From Dawidia cretensis (GTDB lineage: Bacteria > Bacteroidota > Bacteroidia > Cytophagales > Cyclobacteriaceae): DNA of 64,000 bases. Below the pieces are notes generated by a model. It saw only the letters and a list, made by a program, of their open reading frames with translations, was not told where the DNA came from and ran no database searches. Location of the stretch: the NCBI RefSeq assembly GCF_018598175.1, contig NZ_JAHESE010000003.1:62001-126000 (forward strand), read 5' to 3'. Position numbers and translations under genes: made by a program. This document shows, piece after piece, positions 17,382 through 25,713 of the stretch (its first letter is position 1; every line of letters begins with the position of its first letter).

Positions 17382-19463
17382 ATGTACCGTTGGATTCCGT
17401 ATGCATTCGTACGAATGGTTATGTTTTTGTCGGGAGGCATTTTGTTGGCCATCCACGCGCCCGATTGTATTCCTGCCGGTCCTGCTTTGGCGGCCCTGGC
17501 GGGAGTAATCATTGCCTATCTGCTTTTTCTTTATTGGCCCGGCGCCACATTCTGCCCAGCATGGCAGGGTGTGCTGGCCATGCTGGCGCTTTTCCTGACG
17601 GGTTATTTGCAAGTGGGGTACAAGACCGAGAGTCGCCGACCCGACCATTTGGTGCAGGCGGGCGACTCCGTCCACTATTACCAGTGCCGGGTGGTAGACC
17701 AGCCGGTGCCGCGGGAACGATCGTGGAAAGTAACGGTTGCAGTCGACCGGGTCTATACCGGCGTATGGCGCCCCCGTGTGGGTAAAGTGTTGTTATACGT
17801 GCGACCGGATGCACTGCCGGCGATGCCTGCGTATGGTGATGTATTGCTGGTGAAAGGCACTCCTGCTACGGTACCCCCACCGGCTAATCCCGGGGAGTTT
17901 GACTTCCGGCGGTACTTGCAGTTTCAGAACATTTACCATCAGCAATTTTTACAAAAGGGGCAGGTTGTCCGCATGGGGCATGCGCCACCGTCGCGGGTAT
18001 GGATGTATGCTTTGCAGGTGCGTCGCTGGGCTGCGGGTGTACTGGCGACTCATATCGATGGTAAGGAGCAGCAGGCGGTTGCCTCTGCATTGGTGCTGGG
18101 CATGACTGATGACCTGGACCAGGGGCTGTTGGATGCCTATTCCGCTACAGGCGTTGTGCATGTGCTGGCGGTTTCGGGATTGCACGTTTCTATTCTTTAT
18201 CTCATTCTCGGCTGGATATTGCGACCGGTGCAGCAGCTCCGTTATGGGCGGGTGTTGCTGGCGGGGGTGAGCCTGTTGGTATTGTGGGGGTATGCTTTTG
18301 TGACAGGATTGTCGCCATCGGTGTTGCGTGCGGTGGCGATGTTTTCGTTTGTTGTTGTCGGGCAGGCGTTTCACCGACAGGGGAATGTATATAATATGCT
18401 GGCGGCCTCGGCCTTCGTTCTGTTGTTGTACAATCCGTATCTCATTATGTCGGTAGGGTTTCAGCTTTCGTACCTGGCCGTGCTCGGCATTGTATACCTG
18501 CAACCGCGGTTGTATACACTGTGGGAGCCCAATGCCCGGGTATGGGATGAACTTTGGAAGATGACCTGCGTCACGCTGGCAGCGCAGCTGGCGACCACCG
18601 TGGTGGTGTTATTTTATTTTCATCAGTTTCCGAATTACTTTTTGCTAGTGAATTTATTGTTGGTGCCAGGATCGTCAATCGTGCTGGTGGGTGGGCTGGC
18701 GTTGCTGGCGTGTAGCAGTCTGCCGTGGGTGGCGGGTGCGTTGGGATATATTTTAACAGGGTGTATTTATTTTCTCAATGGTATCGTCACGGCCGTTGCG
18801 GCATTTCCATTTAGTGTATGGGGTAATATCTATCTCACGCCGCTGCAATGCTGGTTGCTGCTGGCGATGGGTATTGCCGGTGCGGCAATGCTGCAACACC
18901 GCCACTATGCTTATGTCGTGATGATGCTTTGCCTGGCGATGCTTTTTTCAGCAAGCCGTTGGCACTATATTTTTTACGAAGTTCGTCCTGCACGCATGAC
19001 GGTTTATAAAGTGCCGGGTCACAGCGCGTGGGATCTCGTGGCCGACGGCTGCGCCAGCGTGTATGCTGACACCGCGTTGATGAAGGATGTACGTAAGCAG
19101 CGGTTTCATATACAACCCAACCATCAACGTTGCGGTGCTGTCGGAGGGGTAGCAGATGCGGTGGAGCGAAGTCATGTAGTGCCCGGGGCGCGGCTGGTGG
19201 TGTGGCGTAAGAAAATTATCTTGCAGATTACCGGGCCGGAGTTCCCGATGCCGGAGCGCCTGGCGGTTGATTACCTGATCATTTCCAACAATGCTTTAAA
19301 AGATATAAAATTGCTGGCGGCACACATTGATGCCAAACAAATCTTGCTGGACAGCAGCAATACGTATTATTTTGCCACGAAGCTCCTGGACGATGCGGCG
19401 CCGCTGGGGTTGCGGGTACATTCCGTCTGGCATCGCGGTGCGTTCCAAGAGATTACCGGATAA
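17382..19463 (+). CDS. comEC: ComEC/Rec2 family DNA-uptake channel protein
   Basis: A 693-residue polytopic membrane protein. The N-terminus has three hydrophobic segments, then a DUF4131-type domain (around residues 30-190). The competence domain begins near residue 225 with LDAYSATGVVHVLAVSGLHV, the most conserved ComEC motif, and has seven or so helices to about residue 520. The last 170 residues are soluble but lack the H-x-H-x-DH metallo-beta-lactamase motif found in longer ComEC proteins, which is common in Bacteroidota versions. ComEC transports single-stranded DNA across the inner membrane during transformation. A TACCTTCC element at 17371-17378 sits four bases before the ATG. Upstream phoH and downstream hydratase genes are closely spaced. 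Confidence 0.93.
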   Translation: MYRWIPYAFVRMVMFLSGGILLAIHAPDCIPAGPALAALAGVIIAYLLFLYWPGATFCPAWQGVLAMLALFLTGYLQVGYKTESRRPDHLVQAGDSVHYYQCRVVDQPVPRERSWKVTVAVDRVYTGVWRPRVGKVLLYVRPDALPAMPAYGDVLLVKGTPATVPPPANPGEFDFRRYLQFQNIYHQQFLQKGQVVRMGHAPPSRVWMYALQVRRWAAGVLATHIDGKEQQAVASALVLGMTDDLDQGLLDAYSATGVVHVLAVSGLHVSILYLILGWILRPVQQLRYGRVLLAGVSLLVLWGYAFVTGLSPSVLRAVAMFSFVVVGQAFHRQGNVYNMLAASAFVLLLYNPYLIMSVGFQLSYLAVLGIVYLQPRLYTLWEPNARVWDELWKMTCVTLAAQLATTVVVLFYFHQFPNYFLLVNLLLVPGSSIVLVGGLALLACSSLPWVAGALGYILTGCIYFLNGIVTAVAAFPFSVWGNIYLTPLQCWLLLAMGIAGAAMLQHRHYAYVVMMLCLAMLFSASRWHYIFYEVRPARMTVYKVPGHSAWDLVADGCASVYADTALMKDVRKQRFHIQPNHQRCGAVGGVADAVERSHVVPGARLVVWRKKIILQITGPEFPMPERLAVDYLIISNNALKDIKLLAAHIDAKQILLDSSNTYYFATKLLDDAAPLGLRVHSVWHRGAFQEITG

Positions 19464-19483
19464 ACCAACGACCCACTATACTT

Positions 19484-20260
19484 ATGCAGTACGTAGACTA
19501 CACGGTTGCCGATCGTATCGCGACGATCACCTTAAATCGGCCCGAAAAACGCAATGCCCTAAGCCATGAGCTGATCGCTGAATTGAAAGATTCGTTTCGA
19601 CTGGCGGAAGGGGACGACGCCGTGAAAATCATTATTCTCCGGGCTGCCGGCGAGGCGTTCTGTGCGGGGGCCGACCTGGCCTACCTGCAGCAACTGCGCA
19701 ACTTCACCCATGCGGAGAACGTGGCGGACTCTACACACCTGAAAGAGCTATACCTGCAGATGTACACTTTGTCGAAGGTTATTATTGCCCAGGTGCAGGG
19801 TCACGCGTTGGCCGGCGGCTGCGGCCTGGCGGGAGTGTGCGACTTCGTTTATGCAGTGCCGGAAGCCAGGTTCGGGTATACAGAAGTGAAGATAGGATTT
19901 ATACCGGCCATCGTGATGGTGTTCTTGCTTCGCAAGCTGGGGGAGGCGCAGGCCCGGCAGCTGTTGCTTCGGGGTGATTTGATCAGCGCCGAGGAGGCAC
20001 GTCGGATGGGGCTGGTGACAACGGTGGTGCCATCGGCCGACCAACTGGCGGGCGAGGTTATGGCGTTGGCCCAGCACCTGTGCCGGACGAACTCTGCCGG
20101 TGCGATGGCGATGACCAAGCAGATGATGGCCCGGGTACCCGAGATGCCGTTGGAAGCGGCCCTGGCTTTTGCCGCGGAACGCAATGCCGACGCGCGGGCA
20201 TCCGCCGACTGCCGGCGCGGCATCGACGCTTTTCTGAACAAGGAGAAGATAGTCTGGTAG
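19484..20260 (+). CDS. Enoyl-CoA hydratase/isomerase family protein
   Basis: A 258-residue crotonase-fold protein acting on acyl-CoA thioesters. CoA-binding and oxyanion-hole motifs are visible: GEAFCAGADLAYLQQL near residue 60 and HALAGGCGLAGVCDF near residue 107. In classical enoyl-CoA hydratases the second motif contains a catalytic Glu; here the position is Gly (AGGCGLA). The other Glu is kept in YTEVKIGFIPAI. Having only the second Glu is seen in isomerase-like and methylglutaconyl-CoA hydratase-like members, so standard beta-oxidation hydration is not assured. It begins 20 bases after comEC and may be in the same transcript. Residues 150-160 match the fixed VPEARFGYTEV block of the family. 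Confidence 0.9.
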   Translation: MQYVDYTVADRIATITLNRPEKRNALSHELIAELKDSFRLAEGDDAVKIIILRAAGEAFCAGADLAYLQQLRNFTHAENVADSTHLKELYLQMYTLSKVIIAQVQGHALAGGCGLAGVCDFVYAVPEARFGYTEVKIGFIPAIVMVFLLRKLGEAQARQLLLRGDLISAEEARRMGLVTTVVPSADQLAGEVMALAQHLCRTNSAGAMAMTKQMMARVPEMPLEAALAFAAERNADARASADCRRGIDAFLNKEKIVW

Positions 20261-20293
20261 GGCATACGCACCTCATTTGTTATATTTCCTGCC

Positions 20294-22204
20294 GTGGATC
20301 AAGCTCTTTCCATCTTACAACAATACTGGCAGTACCCCAGCTTTCGCCCGGGACAAGAGGAGATCATTGCCTCGGTGCTGGAGGGACGGGACACGCTGGC
20401 CCTTCTGCCAACAGGTGGGGGTAAGTCTATTTGCTTTCAGGTGCCTGCTATGGTACTGGAGGGTATCTGTATTGTGATCACGCCGCTCATTGCCTTGATG
20501 AAAGACCAGGTGGAACAGCTGCATAAGCGCGAGATTCAGGCGGTGGCCATTCACTCGGGCCTGCGGCGCGCAGAGATCGATGTGTTGTTGGATAATTGTA
20601 TTTACGGGCAGGTTAAGTTCTTATATGTTTCGCCAGAGCGGCTGCATACCGAGCTTTTTGTGGCACGGGTGAAGCAGATGAAGGTGTCCCTGATCGCGGT
20701 GGATGAGGCCCACTGTATTTCGCAGTGGGGGTATGATTTTCGTCCGTCGTACATGCGCATTGCAGCCTTGCGGGAGCTCCTGCCCCAGGTACCGATTATA
20801 GGGCTGACGGCCACGGCTACGCCGATCGTGCGGCAGGATATTGTGGAGAAGCTTGCCTTCCGGCAGCCGATGGGTGTTTTTCAACAGTCGTTTGCACGGG
20901 CCAACCTATCGCTGGTCGTACGAAAGGCAGAGAACAAAGAGCAGAAGCTGTTGGAGATTTTGCAGAAAGTGCCGGGTGCGGCCATTTTGTATGTACGCTC
21001 GCGCAAGGCCACGCAGGAGATTAGCGAGTGGCTGGTGCGCCGGCGCATCGCTGCGTCGTATTATCATGCGGGGCTGGACTTTGACGAACGCGGTCGCCGG
21101 CAGGATGACTGGCTCAAGAATCGTACGCGCGTGATCGTGGCGACCAACGCCTTCGGTATGGGCATTGACAAACCCGATGTGCGGCTGGTGGTGCATTTGG
21201 ACCTACCAGAGAACATCGAGTCGTATTACCAGGAGGCCGGCCGCGCCGGTCGCGATGGAGAGCGCTCGTTTGCCACGATTCTTTATCAGGATGGCGATGT
21301 AGCGAGCTTACAGTTTAAGGCTACTCAGAACCATCCCCCGCCGGAGGTGCTTCGCCGTACGTACCAGGCGTTGGCCAACTATTACCAGCTGGCGATCGGA
21401 AGTGGTGAAGGACAGAGCTATGATTTTGACTTACATGACTTCGCGGACCGCTTTCAATTCCAGCAGGCTGAAGTATATGTGGCATTAAAGAAGCTGGAAG
21501 AGGAGGGATTGATTCAGTTTACCGAGAGTTTTTACAACCCGTCGCATTTGCATTTTTTGATGGATAAGGGGCGGTTGTATGAGTTTCAGATTGCCAACGC
21601 GCGGTTTGATCCGGTTATTAAAATGTTATTGCGCCTGTACGGTGGCGAGCTGCTGGCAGGCTTTGTACGTATATCGGAAGCGTTCATCGCGCGGGCCATG
21701 AGTGCCCGCGAGGGAGATATTCGGGCGGTGTTGCAACACCTCGATTCGTTGAAGGTAGTGCTATACCAGCCATTAAAAGATAAGCCGCAGGTGACTTTCA
21801 TTCTGCCACGCCAGGATGCGGACCGCCTGCCGCTTGATCTGGGACGGTTGGAGGCACGCAAGAAGTTGGCGTTTGATAAAGTGCAGGCTATTACGCACTA
21901 TGCCCAGCAGACGGAGCGTTGCCGCATGGTGGTGATGCAGGAATATTTTGGTGAAGAGGCCATTGGTGTCTGTGGCCTATGTGACGTCTGCCTGGCCCAG
22001 CGAAAGGAGCAAGATGCTTCGGCAATAGAAGAGCTGCATGCTGAGATTCTAACACTGCTGCGGGCAACACCGATGAGTATGGAAGAGCTGGAAGAACGCA
22101 TTGCACCGCGTGATCGCGAGCTGTTTGTAGACATCGTGCGTGAACTGGTAGACGGCGGCACGCTGGTCTATGACGAGACCTGGAAGTTGCGACATGCGCG
22201 ATAA
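20294..22204 (+). CDS. recQ: ATP-dependent DNA helicase RecQ
   Basis: A 636-residue 3'-5' DNA helicase of the RecQ family. The helicase core shows the Q-motif region FRPGQEEII, Walker A LPTGGGKSICFQVP, DEAH box AVDEAHCISQWGYDF and motif VI YYQEAGRAGRDGE. The RecQ-C-terminal region carries zinc-ligand cysteines (C-x16-CGLCDVC, near residues 540-565). A classical HRDC domain is not visible, and the last 60 residues are instead a winged-helix-like stretch. The start is GTG 20294, with TATATTTC six bases before it. RecQ unwinds recombination intermediates and stalled forks. It is followed 18 bases later by a YdcF-like gene. Confidence 0.95.
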   Translation: MDQALSILQQYWQYPSFRPGQEEIIASVLEGRDTLALLPTGGGKSICFQVPAMVLEGICIVITPLIALMKDQVEQLHKREIQAVAIHSGLRRAEIDVLLDNCIYGQVKFLYVSPERLHTELFVARVKQMKVSLIAVDEAHCISQWGYDFRPSYMRIAALRELLPQVPIIGLTATATPIVRQDIVEKLAFRQPMGVFQQSFARANLSLVVRKAENKEQKLLEILQKVPGAAILYVRSRKATQEISEWLVRRRIAASYYHAGLDFDERGRRQDDWLKNRTRVIVATNAFGMGIDKPDVRLVVHLDLPENIESYYQEAGRAGRDGERSFATILYQDGDVASLQFKATQNHPPPEVLRRTYQALANYYQLAIGSGEGQSYDFDLHDFADRFQFQQAEVYVALKKLEEEGLIQFTESFYNPSHLHFLMDKGRLYEFQIANARFDPVIKMLLRLYGGELLAGFVRISEAFIARAMSAREGDIRAVLQHLDSLKVVLYQPLKDKPQVTFILPRQDADRLPLDLGRLEARKKLAFDKVQAITHYAQQTERCRMVVMQEYFGEEAIGVCGLCDVCLAQRKEQDASAIEELHAEILTLLRATPMSMEELEERIAPRDRELFVDIVRELVDGGTLVYDETWKLRHAR

Positions 22205-22222
22205 CGATTATTTACGGAACCT

Positions 22223-22909
22223 ATGAAAAGACTTCTCAAGATCGTATTATCTCTACCATTATTTCTCGGTATTGCCTTGCTGTTGATGCATTGCTCCTTT
22301 CAACGCCAGGCGCGAAAGCTTTATGTCGAAGCGGCGAAAGAGAAACCCTTTGATGTGGTGATCGTGCCCGGCGTGCCGTATGAGAAGGAGCATACGACAC
22401 GGGTGATGAACATGCGCATCTTCTGGGCCAAACATTTATACGACAGTGGCTATACCCGCAATATTATCTTTTCGGGATCGGCCGTATACAGCCACTTTGT
22501 GGAAGGCAAAGCAATGAAGATGATTGCCGACTCGCTAGGGATACCGCCTGAGCACACTTTTGCCGAAACCAGGGCCGAGCACAGCACCGAAAATATTTAC
22601 TACTCGTGGAGATTGGCGAAGGAGATGGGCTTTCAGAAGATCGCATTGGCTACCGATCCCTTTCAGTCAGCCATGCTCAAAAGTTTTATCCGCAAGTACT
22701 GTCCCGGAGTGAAGTCGGTGCCCGTAGTAACCGACATACTCGAACTGGAAGGCAAAACGCTGCCGGTCGTCGATACAGCAACGTTATATGTATCCGACTT
22801 TGTTTCCATCATGGAACGTGAGTCTTTCTGGAAACGCTTCCGGGGCACGATGGGTAATCGGATCAAAGAAGAAATCCGTCAGGAAGAAGCGGCAAAGAAA
22901 GGGAAATAA
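22223..22909 (+). CDS. YdcF/SanA-like (DUF218) membrane-anchored protein
   Basis: A 228-residue protein with a single N-terminal hydrophobic segment, residues 7-25 (ending LLMHC, which could be a lipobox-like Cys), followed by a DUF218 domain. The domain core is FDVVIVPGVPYE, LYDSGYTRNIIFSGSAV, then AETRAEHSTENIYYS and KIALATDPFQSAMLKSF. SanA and related proteins have this fold and are linked to envelope integrity or vancomycin sensitivity; biochemical function of the family is mostly unproven. It follows recQ by 18 bases. The final residues are strongly charged (EEIRQEEAAKKGK). A convergent recN lies 11 bases beyond its stop. Confidence 0.85.
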   Translation: MKRLLKIVLSLPLFLGIALLLMHCSFQRQARKLYVEAAKEKPFDVVIVPGVPYEKEHTTRVMNMRIFWAKHLYDSGYTRNIIFSGSAVYSHFVEGKAMKMIADSLGIPPEHTFAETRAEHSTENIYYSWRLAKEMGFQKIALATDPFQSAMLKSFIRKYCPGVKSVPVVTDILELEGKTLPVVDTATLYVSDFVSIMERESFWKRFRGTMGNRIKEEIRQEEAAKKGK

Positions 22910-22920
22910 TATACCCTTCG

Positions 22921-24576
22921 TTACTGGGTCAACAACTCCTGGGCGTTTTCGAGCGCGATCTTCGAAGGCTTCTCGCCGCCGATCATTTTGGCAATCTCTT
23001 GTACACGATCCTGCGCTTTGAGCTCGCGGATGTTACTCATAGTCTTGGCGGCAGAGTGATCTTTATACACGAAGTAATGCGAATCACCTTTCGCTGCCAC
23101 TTGTGGTAAGTGGCTGATGGTAATGAGCTGATGTTTCTTCGACATGCTCTTCATGAGGTTGCCCAACTTGATGGCTACTTCGCCGGAGATACCGGTGTCG
23201 ATCTCATCGAGTACAAGCGTCGGCATCGCTGTCTTTTCGGCCATGACGTATTTGATGCAGAACATGAGGCGGGAGAATTCACCCCCCGAAGCTACCTGTG
23301 CCAGCGGGCGCGGTGCAATGCCTTTGTTGGCGCTGAAGAGTAATTCGATTTTATCGATGCCGGACGACGAGGGCTCGGCGGATTGGCGGTCTACGGTTAG
23401 CGTGGCATTCAAAATGCCGACCTCTTGCAGCAGCTTGACAAGCTGTGTTGTAAGCGGGGTAAATACTTTCTGGCGTGACTCGCTCAGCTTGGCACCGCTA
23501 GCCCGCACGTTCTTTTCGGCAGTTTCAAAGGCAGCTTTTACTTTGGCCAGTGCTTCGTCGAGGTTGCCGGTAATGCTGTTCTTTTCTTCCAGACCGTTGC
23601 GCAGGGCAATAAGCGCCGGTACATCGGCGGCGCCATGTTTTTTGATCAGGCGGTAGAACAGACTCAAACGTTCTTTGATTAGCTCAGAACGCCCGGGATC
23701 GAATTCGATAGTCTCTTCTTCACGTTCTGCTTCGTTTAAGATGTCATCCAGTTCAATGATGACGCTGTCGAGGCGTTGCAGCAGTGTAGCATATTGCTCG
23801 GAGTAGGCGGCAATGTGTTGCAGGTGGCCGCGGGCTTCGCTCAGGCCGTTGCGCGCGGCATACTCGGATGTCGAGAGCACGGCCAGGAAGCCCTGGAAGC
23901 GACTTTTGATCTCTTCGGCATGCTCCATGATCTTAAGCTCCGATTCGAGCTTTTCTTGCTCATTCCCTTCTTCCAGCGCCGCTTTGTTCAGCTCCTCGAG
24001 TTGGAAACGGATATAGTCGGCTTCCTGGCGCAGGGTGTCAGCCTCGTCGCGCAGGTTTTCGTACGCTTTTTTGGCTTTGGTATAGGTGGACCAGTCTTCG
24101 GCGTACTTGTCGGTAAGCGTGTTGTTCTCGGCGTAGGCATCGATCAGCCGCAGTTGAAAGGCCTGGTTGCCCAGCGCCAGGGTTTCGTGCTGCGAGTGTA
24201 CGTCCATGAGCAGGCCGCCGAGCTTTTTCATTACCTCGAGGGTAACGGGGGTATCGTTGATGAACGCGCGGGATTTGCCGCCGGGGCTGATCTCGCGCCG
24301 GATCACCGTGGTGTCGTCATAGTCGAGGTCTTCGGTTTTGAAGAATGATTTCAGCCGGTAGTGGCGAATGTCGAAGACTCCTTCGGTGACGCATTTTTCC
24401 TGTTCATCCCACAGTACTTTGCTTTCTGCCCGGTTGCCCATGAGCAGGCCCAGGGCGCCCAGCATGATGGATTTACCGGCACCGGTCTCGCCGGTGATTA
24501 CGTTGAGGTGCGCAGACGGCTCGAGCTCCAGGTGGCGGATAAGAGCGTAATTTTTGATGGTCAGGTGCTTCAGCAT
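22921..24576 (-). CDS. recN: DNA repair protein RecN
   Basis: A 551-residue SMC-like ATPase involved in recombinational repair of double-strand breaks. Walker A is GETGAGKSIMLGAL at about residue 29. Two long coiled-coil stretches (about residues 150-220 and 300-360) flank the middle. The ABC signature ASGGEFSRLMF is near residue 430, followed by Walker B TLVLDEIDTGISGEVA and the D-loop/His switch ISHLPQVAA. Its ATG shares one base with the stop codon (TGATG) of the 74-residue LSm-like gene upstream. It is the last gene of the minus-strand block that begins with bamD. Confidence 0.96.
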   Translation of the reverse strand: MLKHLTIKNYALIRHLELEPSAHLNVITGETGAGKSIMLGALGLLMGNRAESKVLWDEQEKCVTEGVFDIRHYRLKSFFKTEDLDYDDTTVIRREISPGGKSRAFINDTPVTLEVMKKLGGLLMDVHSQHETLALGNQAFQLRLIDAYAENNTLTDKYAEDWSTYTKAKKAYENLRDEADTLRQEADYIRFQLEELNKAALEEGNEQEKLESELKIMEHAEEIKSRFQGFLAVLSTSEYAARNGLSEARGHLQHIAAYSEQYATLLQRLDSVIIELDDILNEAEREEETIEFDPGRSELIKERLSLFYRLIKKHGAADVPALIALRNGLEEKNSITGNLDEALAKVKAAFETAEKNVRASGAKLSESRQKVFTPLTTQLVKLLQEVGILNATLTVDRQSAEPSSSGIDKIELLFSANKGIAPRPLAQVASGGEFSRLMFCIKYVMAEKTAMPTLVLDEIDTGISGEVAIKLGNLMKSMSKKHQLITISHLPQVAAKGDSHYFVYKDHSAAKTMSNIRELKAQDRVQEIAKMIGGEKPSKIALENAQELLTQ

Positions 24577-24800
24577 CAGGCGTTCGTATCGAAGTAGATT
24601 TCTGTCAGGGTAACAAACGGGTAGGTAGTTTTCCTCAGGCGCATGTTTTGGAGGGTGATGCCTGTGGCGTTTACGTGCTCCAATGTGCCAAATACAACCG
24701 TGCTATCCGTAAGCACAATATTAATTTGTTTGCCCACAAATTCATCGATTCTTTTTCGGATTTGCTCCGGATCGCTCAGGCGAAGCTGTTTGGTACCCAT
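24576..24800 (-). CDS. Small LSm/Hfq-like fold candidate (74 residues)
   Basis: A 74-residue protein I do not recognise by name. It has an N-terminal amphipathic helix (LSDPEQIRKRIDEFVGK) and then what reads as a five-stranded Sm-type barrel: KQINIVLTDSTVVFGTLEHV, then ITLQNMRLR, and a last strand FVTLTEIYFD. The Sm1-like pattern of hydrophobic-x-L-x-(D/N)-G-like turn and G-x-L followed by an I-x-L-x-N motif resembles Hfq (VSIYLVNGIKLQGQI ... ILLKN). The gene overlaps the recN start by one base and lies 19 bases after porD. No database comparison was possible; the Sm reading is inference from strand pattern, and the function is unknown. Confidence 0.6.
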   Translation of the reverse strand: MGTKQLRLSDPEQIRKRIDEFVGKQINIVLTDSTVVFGTLEHVNATGITLQNMRLRKTTYPFVTLTEIYFDTNA

Positions 24801-24819
24801 GGGATTGTAGTGCGAAGAA

Positions 24820-25713
24820 CTAGTTCTGGATAATCTTGTCGTAGATGGTACCCGAAGGGTCGAGCGTCTTGATGATGTCGTACGCCTCGCGGCGCACGGG
24901 TAGATTACCCGATGAGAATATGTTTACCAGCTCTTTGTTTTTGGCGTCCAGGAAGCTCACCAGCAGCACGGCCGTGGGATTGATATCGCGCACTTTCTTG
25001 ATGTCTTTCAGACCTTTGAGTATAACCTCGCGGCTTTTGTCAGGATCTTTGTGAAAGATGTCGAGCGCAAGGCGGTGATACGCATAGTAAGCCTTACGCA
25101 GGTCGTTCATCTGCGGGTTGTTGAAGTTTTCGACGATCCAGTAGCGGTTACGGTTGCTGCCCAGGGAATTCCACCCCTCGCGGTTTGATTGCTGCGCGTT
25201 GTTCACGACCTGGCGTGCTTGCTGGAAAAACGGTGTACCACCCATCTCGCTAAAGGTGTCGTAGTCAATGCCGATGATGACATACGCGTACATCGCCAGC
25301 ATGGAGGTGAGGTTGTTGGTAAACGTGTTATCGTTGTATTCCAGCGGCTGCGACTCGATATAGTCAAACTGCCAGTCGCGGTCGGCGAAATTGAATACAA
25401 GGGTCGGGTAATTGGAATTATATACCGGTCGTGCCGACTGTACCTGCACCGAGGCTTCAAAGCTGGTCGGCGAGTTCATTTTCGTAATCGTGATGAGGAT
25501 ATTGCAGGCGATTTTCTCGTAGTTCTTGTATGTATCATTCGTCCACTTGCGGGTGTTCATAAACTGTTCGACAGCTTTTTTCATGTCGGCGAAGACCGTA
25601 CGGTCATTGCTTTGTGCACCGGTGGCGTTGATGGAGACAGTGCAGGCCAGTTCCTGGCCTTGTGCAACAACGGCCCAAAGGATACAACCCGCCAGGAGTA
25701 CTTTCTTAATCAT
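24820..25713 (-). CDS. porD: Type IX secretion system protein PorD (DUF4835)
   Basis: A 297-residue DUF4835 protein with a cleavable signal peptide (MIKKVLLAGCILWAVVAQGQ). The conserved segments of PorD are present: the Cys in ELACTVSINATGAQS, the region WTNDTYKNYEKIACNILI, RDWQFDYIESQPLEYND, then YAYVIIGIDYDTFSEMGG and DKSREVILKGLKDI. PorD-like proteins are required for type IX secretion in Bacteroidota and are found next to coaBC. Start ATG 25713 is chosen over an ATG at 25740, which would place nine extra residues before the signal. It overlaps the coaBC stop by eight bases. The length is typical of the family. Confidence 0.88.
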   Translation of the reverse strand: MIKKVLLAGCILWAVVAQGQELACTVSINATGAQSNDRTVFADMKKAVEQFMNTRKWTNDTYKNYEKIACNILITITKMNSPTSFEASVQVQSARPVYNSNYPTLVFNFADRDWQFDYIESQPLEYNDNTFTNNLTSMLAMYAYVIIGIDYDTFSEMGGTPFFQQARQVVNNAQQSNREGWNSLGSNRNRYWIVENFNNPQMNDLRKAYYAYHRLALDIFHKDPDKSREVILKGLKDIKKVRDINPTAVLLVSFLDAKNKELVNIFSSGNLPVRREAYDIIKTLDPSGTIYDKIIQN

